Positions 45,124 through 52,158 of a stretch of DNA of 52,158 nucleotides are shown piece after piece. Below the pieces are notes generated by a model. The model worked only from the letters and a program-made list of their open reading frames with translations, ran no database searches and was not told where the DNA came from. The translations under genes and the position numbers were made by a program. Position 1 is the first letter of the stretch. Each line of letters opens with the position of its first letter. The DNA is from Terriglobia bacterium (GTDB lineage Bacteria; Acidobacteriota; Terriglobia; Bryobacterales; Bryobacteraceae), in the NCBI GenBank assembly GCA_020073615.1, contig JAIQEX010000033.1:1-52158 (forward strand), given 5' to 3'.

Positions 45124-46944
45124 TTACTGCACGTCGCTTACCTTCCCATCCGTAAAGGTGACTTTGATGTCCTGGTACACGTAGATCTTCCTGGCTCCGA
45201 GATCGACCACCTTCTCCGGCTGGCTCAGAAGCGCAACCACCTCCTCGATGGTCTGGCCGAGGGAGATGGTAACCGGACCGCTGGAACCTCCCGTGGCGTT
45301 CGCCTGATTGACCACATCCCGCTCCGACTGCTCGGCTTCCTGCGCTACTTGTGTGAGCTCGGTAGCGACGTTCGCATCGGGAGTCACGCTCTTGGCGAAG
45401 GACGCGTTTACTACGCCCGCGGCCGAGTGAGGCAATTTGGGCAATCCGCTCTTGCCGTGCCGGGCCTGGAACTCCGCCAGACCCTGATCGATGGTTGCGC
45501 GCATATCGTTCTGCATTTCCTGCAGGTCCTGGATGGGCACCGAAGCGATGGTGCCGCGGCGGCAGTCCGTACCCCTGGCGGCCAGCACCACGACATCGGC
45601 GTTGGCCGCGGCCGAGGGCGGCGCTCCGTAGAGCTGCAGCACATCGCCTTCGCCGATCGTGCACGGCCCCCCGCCGGAACTCACCTCCAGAGCATCGGAG
45701 GCCACAAAGACATGGCGGGCGTTGTCGGAGAACATGGAGGGACCGTCTCCGTACGCCGCATCTCGCGATTGGCTTTCGGACCTCTCCAACTCGATCTGCC
45801 GGCCAACTTCCTCCGCGATCGCCTGTTTCACATCCGGCGTAATACCAATCTGGCCGCCAGGGGCGAAGCCGGCACTCTCCATCCGCGCCTCATACGCGTG
45901 CTCTAACGTGGTTCCAATCAGGTAGTCGGTCAACCAGAATGTGGGGCTCGCATACGACGGGTAGGGTGTGAAGTAGCCCCGGTAGTAGCCGAACCATGGA
46001 CTGCCGGACCACGCCCAGTCATAGAAGATTGGCCGCGCCCACGGGCTATAGAAGTACGAGTAAAACGCGGGCCGGAAGAAGTGCATCGGAGTGTACACGT
46101 GCATGGACACTCCCCGGAAAACAACCGGCCGGTAGACTCGCGCATAGGCCACGCCGTGGACCGAATAGGTCCGTTGAATATACTGCCGCTTGGAAGCCAG
46201 GAACGGCCGCTGGATGTAGCCGCCGCGCCCGTGCGAGTTGGTGACGATGGTCCGGTTGCCGGGACGCACCATCTCAATGTGCCGCGTGCCATCCGGACGA
46301 TGGGTGATTACCGCTCCTCCCGGCGTGTGCACCTGGCGGACCTCGCCACGTGCATCCCGGTGGACCATTCCGCCGCTGGATGTGCGCACGGCCTGCGGGC
46401 GCGGGTCCCCGCCGCGTGAATCCGGCTGGTGCCGGCCGGGATTTTGGCGTGTGTTCTGGCCGGCATTTTGAACGCCTGGGCGGCCCTGGTCTCGACCGGG
46501 TTGGCTGGTATTCGGGCGATCGGGCCGGACAGCATTTTGCGGAGTCTTCTGGACCTTCTCTCGATGGTTCGGACGGGCTTTATCCTGCGGAGTCTTCTCG
46601 ACGGGGTCCCGGCGGTTGGAGCGGACATTTTCCTGGTGAGTGCTCTGGCCGGAGTCCCGGCGGGTGGGACGGACAGTCTCCTGGCGAGTGCTCCGGCCCG
46701 AGTCCGGGCGGTTCGGACGGGCTGTATTCTGCTGCGCGGTCTGACCACTCTTTGGCTTGGCCGCCTCGCGGGGTTGGGGGGCGCGGCGAGCGGCGGTAGC
46801 AGCCGGCGGAGTAGATTCGCCCTTCTTCTTCTTATCTTTCCCCTCCTGGGCGTGTGCGATCGCGGAGCATGCGAACAGCAGAATGACAACGGCCGTCCCG
46901 ATCCTTGTACGGGAAAGGTCTCTGTCGGTGCGAAGGATACTCAT
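45124..46944 (-). CDS. Large secreted repeat and aromatic-rich protein
   Basis: The 606-residue product has a signal peptide near residues 15-33. A basic, Gln/Arg/Pro-rich zone with a degenerate 12-residue period follows (residues about 50-185, such as RPNRPDSGRSTRQETVRPTR), then an aromatic section (about 290-335: YFYSPWARPIFYDWAWSGSP). The helical/beta C-terminal part has ITPDVKQAIAEEVGRQIELE and ends in VTFTDGKVSDVQ. Similar proteins in Acidobacteria are conserved hypotheticals of the cell surface. It is convergent with the TIR gene (18 bp). The N-terminal zone could bind polyanions. Confidence 0.65.
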   Translation of the reverse strand: MSILRTDRDLSRTRIGTAVVILLFACSAIAHAQEGKDKKKKGESTPPAATAARRAPQPREAAKPKSGQTAQQNTARPNRPDSGRSTRQETVRPTRRDSGQSTHQENVRSNRRDPVEKTPQDKARPNHREKVQKTPQNAVRPDRPNTSQPGRDQGRPGVQNAGQNTRQNPGRHQPDSRGGDPRPQAVRTSSGGMVHRDARGEVRQVHTPGGAVITHRPDGTRHIEMVRPGNRTIVTNSHGRGGYIQRPFLASKRQYIQRTYSVHGVAYARVYRPVVFRGVSMHVYTPMHFFRPAFYSYFYSPWARPIFYDWAWSGSPWFGYYRGYFTPYPSYASPTFWLTDYLIGTTLEHAYEARMESAGFAPGGQIGITPDVKQAIAEEVGRQIELERSESQSRDAAYGDGPSMFSDNARHVFVASDALEVSSGGGPCTIGEGDVLQLYGAPPSAAANADVVVLAARGTDCRRGTIASVPIQDLQEMQNDMRATIDQGLAEFQARHGKSGLPKLPHSAAGVVNASFAKSVTPDANVATELTQVAQEAEQSERDVVNQANATGGSSGPVTISLGQTIEEVVALLSQPEKVVDLGARKIYVYQDIKVTFTDGKVSDVQ

Positions 46945-47135
46945 TGCAGTTCTCCCATAGCTGGTCCTAAGTGTCCGGGAAGCTTGTCGGACATCCCTTA
47001 CCTTATCGTCCAGAAGCGCAGTTTTTTAGGAGTTAAAGGGTCTTTGATCCTTTGACACAATAGCGATGCTTCGCGGGCCGGACGCCTGGCCCAGCCTGGT
47101 CGATAAGATCGGATTCGGACGCTGCAAGGTCTCGG

Positions 47136-49223
47136 CTATTCGTTCTCGCCGGCGGGGCCGGTCGAGACGGGGCTGGACTTGCCCTCGGCGGTGCGCACAT
47201 ACTTCTTGAACCAACTCATCATGTAGAGCTGGGTGCGGATGAAATTCGAGGGCTTGGATCCGGTTCCATGGTATTCGCCCTCGAACTGCAGCAGCTTCAC
47301 GGGCACGCCGCGCACCTTCAGGGCGGCGTAGTACTCCTCGGTTTGCGGCATGGGGGTGCGGCGGTCGAGCGCGCCGGTCATCAGCAGGGTGGGCGTGGTC
47401 ACCTTGCCCACCGCCATGACCGAGGAATGCGCGAGCCAGTCGCTGGGGTCCTCCCAGAACGGCTTCTGGAAGAAGCTGTAGGTGAACAGCGGAATGTCGG
47501 TGTTGCCGGTCATGCTGAGCCAGTCGATCACCGGGCAGCGCACGGCGGCCGCGGCGAAGCGGCCGGTGTGGCCGATCACCCAGCTCGAAAGCACCCCGCC
47601 GCCGCTGCAGCCCGAAACGTACAGGCGCGTGGGGTCCACTGATCCCTTGGCGATGGCGGCATCCACGCCGGCCAGCAGGTCGTCGTAGTCGGGGCCCGGA
47701 TAGTTGTGGTCGATGCCGCCGGAGAAGGCCGTGCCATATCCGGTGCTGCCGCGCGGGTTGAGGTAGAGCACCTCGAAATCGTTGGCGGCGAAATTCTGGA
47801 ACATGTAGTTGAACGCCACGCTGTACATGGCGAACGGCCCGCCGTGGATTTCGAGGATGAGCGGATACTTTTTCGCCGCATCGAAATCGGGCGGTTTCAC
47901 CACCCATCCCTGCACTTTGGCGCCGCCGCTCGAAGTGAAATCGAGCTCCTCGGTCTTGGCCAGATGCATGCCGGCCAGCAAGCCCGCGTTGACGCTGGTG
48001 AGCTTCGTGATTTCTCCGGGGCGGCGCAGGTTGTAGCGCACCACGTCGGGGGGATTGTCGGAGTCGGTCCGGGTACCGGCCGCCACCAGGTCACTGGATG
48101 CCGAGTCCATGGTCAGCACGTGGGTGCCGGTGGTGACCGGCTTCACGCCGCCGCCGGTGGTAGGCGCGAACTGGACGTTGCGGGAGCCGCGATCGTCGGC
48201 GTCGAAGTAAACGCCCGCCGAATCGGGCGCCCAGCGCAGGTTCAGGGGATCGCGGTCGTAGTCGCCGCTGATCTTCCGCATTTCACCACCGGCGAAGGGA
48301 ATCACATAAAGGTCCGACACCGAGTGCGTGCGCTTCGATTGCGGGTAACCGGTGAAGGCCACGGTCTTGCCATCGGGGGAGACCGCCGGACGGCTCCACG
48401 AGCCGGGCTTGGCGACCAGCTCGCGAATGGCGCCCGAGGCGATATCGGCCACCAGCAGTTGCGAGGTTTGATAGTGCAGATCGGCTTCCGCGCTGCTGTC
48501 GGCCTCGAAGACGATGGCCTTGCTGTCGGGGGTCCAGTCCATGGGCACGGCGCCGCGCAATTCGCCGGCGCCCGCGCTCCACTTGCCGCTGGTGATGCGG
48601 CGCGGCGCGCCGCCATCGGAGGAAACCACGAACAGATGCGTATGGCCGTCCTCGAGGAAACCGACCTGGTCCTGGCGGTAGTGCAGCGTTTCCACCAGGC
48701 GCGGCGCGCCCGTCCACTTGGCGCCTTGCGGCGCGGCGGGCATGCTGATGTTCCACTTGTCCTTCTCCGGCACGAACATGGAGAACGCGATGGCCTTGCC
48801 GTCCGGCGACCAGCGCGCGTCGGCCACCCGGTCGGTGGCGCGCGTCACCTGCGTGGCCGGCCCATCGGTATCGATCCAGCGGACGAAGATCTGCGGGCCG
48901 CGCGGCTCGCCCTCGGCGATGTAGAGAATCCGTTTTCCGTCGGCCGACCAGCGCGGGTTCGAGCCTTTGGTCAGGAAACGATGCTGGCTGCCATCGGCGT
49001 TCATGATCCACAGCGAGGAATCCCAGCGGTCTTCGATCCGGTTGGCCTGCTGGCGGGCGTAGACAATGCGCGCGCCATCGGGCGAAATCTGCGCGTTGCT
49101 CACGCGCTCGAAGTCGAAATAATGGTCGTTGGTGAGACGCGTGGCGGAGGGGGTCTCCTGCGAGGCGGCGGGGAATGCCAGCGCCGAGAGCAACGCCAGA
49201 AGCACGGCGAAACGAGTTTTCAT
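47136..49223 (-). CDS. S9-family prolyl oligopeptidase / acylaminoacyl-peptidase, exported
   Basis: The 695-residue enzyme has a signal peptide (MKTRFAVLLALLSALAFPAASQ), a beta-propeller of PD40 repeats (ISPDGARIVYA, WSPDGKAIAFS, VSPDGKTVAFTG) up to about residue 410, and an alpha/beta hydrolase domain. The catalytic Ser lies in SGCSGGGVLSSW, the Asp in TGALDRRTPMPQTEEYY, and the His in EYHGTGSKPSNF. It cleaves peptides in the periplasm. ATG 49223 is chosen over the upstream extension to 49409 because the signal peptide starts here. It is the last gene after dynamin and crcB on the minus strand (65-bp gap). Confidence 0.92.
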   Translation of the reverse strand: MKTRFAVLLALLSALAFPAASQETPSATRLTNDHYFDFERVSNAQISPDGARIVYARQQANRIEDRWDSSLWIMNADGSQHRFLTKGSNPRWSADGKRILYIAEGEPRGPQIFVRWIDTDGPATQVTRATDRVADARWSPDGKAIAFSMFVPEKDKWNISMPAAPQGAKWTGAPRLVETLHYRQDQVGFLEDGHTHLFVVSSDGGAPRRITSGKWSAGAGELRGAVPMDWTPDSKAIVFEADSSAEADLHYQTSQLLVADIASGAIRELVAKPGSWSRPAVSPDGKTVAFTGYPQSKRTHSVSDLYVIPFAGGEMRKISGDYDRDPLNLRWAPDSAGVYFDADDRGSRNVQFAPTTGGGVKPVTTGTHVLTMDSASSDLVAAGTRTDSDNPPDVVRYNLRRPGEITKLTSVNAGLLAGMHLAKTEELDFTSSGGAKVQGWVVKPPDFDAAKKYPLILEIHGGPFAMYSVAFNYMFQNFAANDFEVLYLNPRGSTGYGTAFSGGIDHNYPGPDYDDLLAGVDAAIAKGSVDPTRLYVSGCSGGGVLSSWVIGHTGRFAAAAVRCPVIDWLSMTGNTDIPLFTYSFFQKPFWEDPSDWLAHSSVMAVGKVTTPTLLMTGALDRRTPMPQTEEYYAALKVRGVPVKLLQFEGEYHGTGSKPSNFIRTQLYMMSWFKKYVRTAEGKSSPVSTGPAGENE

Positions 49224-49288
49224 AGGACACCTCAAAATGCGGAATTCCGGGCCAGTATACAACGAATCGAACCGCGAGGTATCTGCCC

Positions 49289-49672
49289 CTACCGCCGCGC
49301 CAGCATCGACCCCAGCCATACGGCCGCATAGCCCAGGGTCACGCTGGCCGCAATGTTGAGCGCCGCGGTCCGCAGCCCGCCCTCGCGGACCGCGGCATAG
49401 GTCTCCCATTCAAAAGTGGAAAACGTCGTGTACCCGCCCAGGAATCCCACTACCAGCAGATGCCGCCAGCGCGGGTCCACGTGGAATCGTTCCGTCAGCA
49501 GGGTCATCAACAGACCGATCAGGAACGATCCGGTTACGTTGACGACCAGCGTGCCCAGCGGAAACGCCCCGCCGAAGCGGGTCATGATGGCGGACGCCGC
49601 CACGTACCTCGCCAAGGCTCCCGTACCTCCGCCGATCGCCACCAACAGGTACCTGCTCAACATTTGCATCAT
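49289..49672 (-). CDS. crcB: Fluoride ion channel
   Basis: The 127-residue protein has four membrane helices and the CrcB/Fluc signatures GGGTGALARYVA, PLGTLVVNVTGSFLIG and FLGGYTTFSTFEWE. It works as a dual-topology dimer exporting fluoride. It lies 13 bp after the dynamin gene, leaving no room for its own promoter or a fluoride riboswitch, so it must be co-transcribed. M4 is another start. Confidence 0.93.
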   Translation of the reverse strand: MMQMLSRYLLVAIGGGTGALARYVAASAIMTRFGGAFPLGTLVVNVTGSFLIGLLMTLLTERFHVDPRWRHLLVVGFLGGYTTFSTFEWETYAAVREGGLRTAALNIAASVTLGYAAVWLGSMLARR

Positions 49673-49685
49673 ACACGCCTTCCGC

Positions 49686-51383
49686 TCATTCCGGCCCGCG
49701 GTCGAGCGATTCCCGCGCTGCGCGAATGCGGTCCAGATCCGACCGGAGCTGCGGCGCCCGCTCCGGGCCGCCGCTCTCGAGCAGCCGCTTCACGGTTCCC
49801 ATCAATTCATCCAGCCGCCGCCCGGCTTCTTGCTCCACGCGGCCGAGCGCATCGTTGATGCTCTCTTCCCACTGGGTGGCGAGCCGGCTGAGATTCTGGT
49901 AAATCGCATACGGCACGGTGCGGGCAAAATGGCGCTGGACCACGCCGCGGATCGCCCATAGCGGCAGCACGGGAGAAAGGAGCTCCCAGTTTCTGTCGAA
50001 CACGCGGCCGACCCGGATATCGGGCGTGCCCGGCTCGACTACGTCGATTTCCGGCTCGGTAGTCCGCAACGGAACACCGAACGACCGCTCCGTGCGCTCC
50101 GACAACCGGTCGCGGAATTGCTGCAACGCGCGAAACGCCTGCTTCCGGACCTGGTGCAAGGGCGCCACCAGGAGCGTGCGTTCGTGCACGGAAACCGCGG
50201 TAAGCTCCTCGCATAGGGCGGCCGCGAGCCACTGTTCGAAGGAGGCAAGCATGGCGCCCAGGCTCCCGGACCATTTTCGGAATTCGCGTTCCAGGCGCCG
50301 CGACAGCGCGTGCTCCAACTCGCTCTGGTGGGCCTCGAGCCGGCCGGCGGCCGTGGACCGCGTTCCCGCCGCGGCATGGCGCACCACGAGCCGGATTTCC
50401 GACTTCACTTCTTCGACAAGTGCTTTCTCGCCCACCACCAGGCTCAGCTCCTGCCGCTGCCCTTCGATCGACTCTGCCGACTTGAGACTGAGGGCCAGGA
50501 AGTCCCCGCACTCCCGCAGCAGGGTGTCGATCTTCCGCGCGCAGATGCGTTCGCGCTCCCCGGCGAAGCGCCCCAGCGTCCCCGCGATCAGCGTCTGTTC
50601 CAGCGCCTCGCGGAACTGGCCGAAACCGGGCATCGTCGAGTACGGGAAGACCGGCGGCGGTGCGGAAAAGGCCTGGGCAAGCTGGGCGTCTACGAAGGAG
50701 ATCACTTCGGCCAGTTCGCCGCCGCTCACCAGATCGGCTTTGGTCAGCAGGACGGCGACGCTATGCGTGTACTGATAAATGCTCTTCAGCAGGTCGATGT
50801 CCCGCTGCGTCAGGGGCGGATCGACGCTGACCGCCAGCAGTGCCAGGCCCACCTTCGGCAGCCAGTTCAACGATGCCTCGGTATTGTGCGCGAGCGCGCT
50901 CTCCAGGCCTGGGGTATCGACAAGCATCAAACCGCGCAATCGCCGCAGCTCCGGCAGTTCCACGGTGATCAGCGCGACTTGCCTGACGTTCTCCGGGTTT
51001 TCCTTTTCCGAGATGTAATCGCCGATCCGGTCGAGCGGAATCTCAAGTTCGCCGCCATTTTGGAAACGAGCCCGTGCCAGTTCCCTCGGGCCATAGCGCA
51101 GCTCGGTAATCGCGGCCGTAACGGGAACCACGCCCACCGGCAGGATGCCGCGGCCCACGAAATGATTCAGGAAGCTGCTCTTACCGGCCTTGAATCTCCC
51201 CAATACCGCGATTGCGATCTCGTCTTGGGCGAGCGCGGCCCGTGCCGTCCGAAGCAGATCGGCGAGTGCGGTAATCTCGTGGCGCGCCGCCACCTCGCCG
51301 ACCAGGTCAAGCACGTGCGTCAGCGGCGAAAGGGAGGAGTGCCTGGTATCGCCGGAATCGCCGCCTTCGGTTCTCAGGGTCAT
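49686..51383 (-). CDS. Dynamin-like GTPase
   Basis: The 565-residue protein has a G domain (residues about 50-240) with P-loop GRFKAGKSS, switch I Thr in VVPVTAAITELRYG, G3 DTPGLESALAHNT, and G4 TKAD. A long helical region follows (about 250-565), typical of the bundle-stalk of bacterial dynamin-like proteins that remodel or guard membranes. It has no clear membrane helix, so it probably binds lipid peripherally, perhaps via residues about 480-500 (LSPVLPLWAIRGVVQRHF). It is single, not paired, and heads an operon with crcB and an S9 peptidase. Such proteins can act in stress or phage resistance. Confidence 0.85.
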   Translation of the reverse strand: MTLRTEGGDSGDTRHSSLSPLTHVLDLVGEVAARHEITALADLLRTARAALAQDEIAIAVLGRFKAGKSSFLNHFVGRGILPVGVVPVTAAITELRYGPRELARARFQNGGELEIPLDRIGDYISEKENPENVRQVALITVELPELRRLRGLMLVDTPGLESALAHNTEASLNWLPKVGLALLAVSVDPPLTQRDIDLLKSIYQYTHSVAVLLTKADLVSGGELAEVISFVDAQLAQAFSAPPPVFPYSTMPGFGQFREALEQTLIAGTLGRFAGERERICARKIDTLLRECGDFLALSLKSAESIEGQRQELSLVVGEKALVEEVKSEIRLVVRHAAAGTRSTAAGRLEAHQSELEHALSRRLEREFRKWSGSLGAMLASFEQWLAAALCEELTAVSVHERTLLVAPLHQVRKQAFRALQQFRDRLSERTERSFGVPLRTTEPEIDVVEPGTPDIRVGRVFDRNWELLSPVLPLWAIRGVVQRHFARTVPYAIYQNLSRLATQWEESINDALGRVEQEAGRRLDELMGTVKRLLESGGPERAPQLRSDLDRIRAARESLDRGPE

Positions 51384-51692
51384 AGCTCACAACAGGTAGG
51401 AGCTATCATTCCCGAGACGCGCCTCGAGACGGTTGATGGCGGGCTCCATCACCAACGATCTAACCCGGATTATACTTCTGATCCCTCCGCAGGCGCCGGT
51501 GCGCGCGCCGCTTTCGGAAGAAACGGCGCGCCGGCCAGTTCGGCGGCCACGGAGACTGCAATGAGCCCTGCCAGGGAAATGTTATACGCAGACCGGTCGG
51601 CGCAGAAGGGGGACGCAGCCGCTCGAACTGCGACCGGCCAATAGGGTGTGCGACGCACAAGGCGGGATTCAGCAGTTTTCTTTTTTTGTCGC

Positions 51693-51721
51693 TATAATCC
51701 TAACGTTGGTATACGTTAGGA
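51693..51721 (+). promoter_or_regulatory. Promoter -10 box overlapping an operator palindrome
   Basis: TATAAT (51693-51698) is followed at once by TCCTAACG-TTGGTATA-CGTTAGGA, a perfect 8-bp inverted repeat (51698-51705 and 51714-51721). No good -35 box is visible, only a T-rich tract, which suggests an activator or weak promoter. A repressor bound here would block transcription start. Confidence 0.6.
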
Positions 51722-51734
51722 CTGGAGGTGCCCC

Positions 51735-51797
51735 TTGCCTGAGTCTCTAGCTACTTTCCGGCGCAAAATTCAGGGGCTAACTGACGTGCTTTCATAG
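51735..51797 (+). CDS. Possible 20-residue leader peptide
   Basis: TTG 51735 follows GGAGGTG at 51724-51730 with four bases between them. The frame reads LPESLATFRRKIQGLTDVLS and ends at TAG 51795-51797. It could be a leader peptide or the start of a decayed regulator gene. The strong ribosome site and regulated promoter argue that something is translated here. Confidence 0.35.
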   Translation: MPESLATFRRKIQGLTDVLS

Positions 51798-52128
51798 GGC
51801 ATCTCGGGATCTCCGTGCGCGGCCGAACGGAATTTACCACGCGGAGGGCAGCGGCAGGGCTTTAGGCTGCGGGACTCGGGCCCTCCATCCCAAACATTTT
51901 TGATAGAACCTGGATTATGCACACGAACAGGGTCCGGGCGCGGGTCCGTTCGGTTGATGCAGTCTGCGTCTGAGTAAGGTCGTTCGGTTTTTTCGCTGCT
52001 CCATTTCCCTCCCAAGCGTCCGTCCCCGCCCAGCCTTGCACCAAAGCTCTTTGCTTCGTTGCGCTTGCGGGCGCTGCATAAATTTCTATGCACAGCCCTG
52101 GAGACCAGGCGGGAGGCCCTTCAGCACA

Positions 52129-52150
52129 GCGCCGGTTGCATCACCGGCGC
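52129..52150. terminator. GC-rich hairpin, terminator- or REP-like
   Basis: GCGCCGGT (52129-52136) pairs exactly with ACCGGCGC (52143-52150) around TTGCATC's six-base loop (TGCATC). No U-run follows before the window ends, so a terminator role is only possible. Confidence 0.4.
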
Positions 52151-52158
52151 ATAACCCT

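Larger units (their letters stand above)
51384..52158. other. 775-bp non-coding end region
   Basis: No large gene is seen. It contains a promoter with operator-like palindrome and a ribosome site (51693-51737), a 20-codon frame, and a GC-rich hairpin near the window end. The small minus-strand frames in this stretch have no family character. Confidence 0.5.

Noticed and set aside
1-52158. tRNA, rRNA or CRISPR arrays
   Set aside because: I looked for T-loop GGTTCGA-type sequences in gaps and for regular spaced repeats. None was found outside genes. A covariance search would be decisive.

Overview
The window looks like chromosomal DNA of a high-GC Acidobacteriota bacterium, most likely from the Solibacter/Bryobacter group. 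This is inferred from gene content, not from a database match. The clues are an ADOP-type permease, two very large TonB-dependent receptors with N-terminal carboxypeptidase-regulatory domains, a reaction-centre-like cytochrome c, TolB-like beta-propeller proteins, an ECF sigma/anti-sigma operon and many secreted proteins of unknown function. I found no rRNA, tRNA, CRISPR array, transposase or prophage.

Layout. 0.2-5.4 kb: maltodextrin use (exported GH13 amylase, SLC45-like MFS transporter, convergent malQ), with a small toxin-antitoxin scar before malQ. 5.4-8.7 kb: small proteins around an overlapping egtB-egtD pair (ergothioneine). 9.2-12.7 kb: acyl-CoA synthetase overlapping a ThDP lyase that resembles human ILVBL/HACL2. 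12.7-16.1 kb: orphan TolC, then pyrE-truA. 16.1-25.4 kb: beta-propeller protein, cytochrome c, DUF3108 protein, ADOP permease, NarL-type regulator and a TPR operon. 25.5-27.7 kb: ECF sigma, anti-sigma, Spy-like protein and a DUF4352-like protein. 28.0-29.1 kb: an IscA/HesB protein and a methyltransferase with an in-frame TGA that looks like selenocysteine. 29.2-33.1 kb: orphan antitoxin and the first TonB receptor. 33.1-35.3 kb: a degraded accessory patch (frameshifted mazEF, unknown ORFs, the tail of a radical SAM gene). 35.3-38.0 kb: queA and convergent ilvD. 38.1-39.3 kb: a frameshifted membrane/lipoprotein-like locus. 39.4-43.7 kb: second TonB receptor with a DUF5666-like partner. 43.9-46.9 kb: small Lys-rich secreted protein, an HU-like plus HU-TIR gene pair, and a large repeat-bearing secreted protein. 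47.1-51.4 kb: S9 peptidase, fluoride channel crcB and a dynamin-like GTPase. 51.4-52.2 kb: non-coding sequence with a promoter-operator and a terminal hairpin.

Strongest leads. (1) The ArsM/UbiE-like methyltransferase at 28321-29067 carries TGA where relatives have a conserved Cys (W-x-x-C-I/V-x-G-A), followed at the usual spacing by an 8-bp hairpin with a GGAC loop. (2) A mini-HU gene overlaps a mini-HU-TIR fusion with an intact putative NADase glutamate, a possible new TIR-type immune system. (3) An acyl-CoA ligase overlaps an ILVBL/HACL2-like lyase, a possible bacterial alpha-oxidation module. (4) At all three toxin-antitoxin loci an antitoxin remains while the toxin is truncated, frameshifted or absent.
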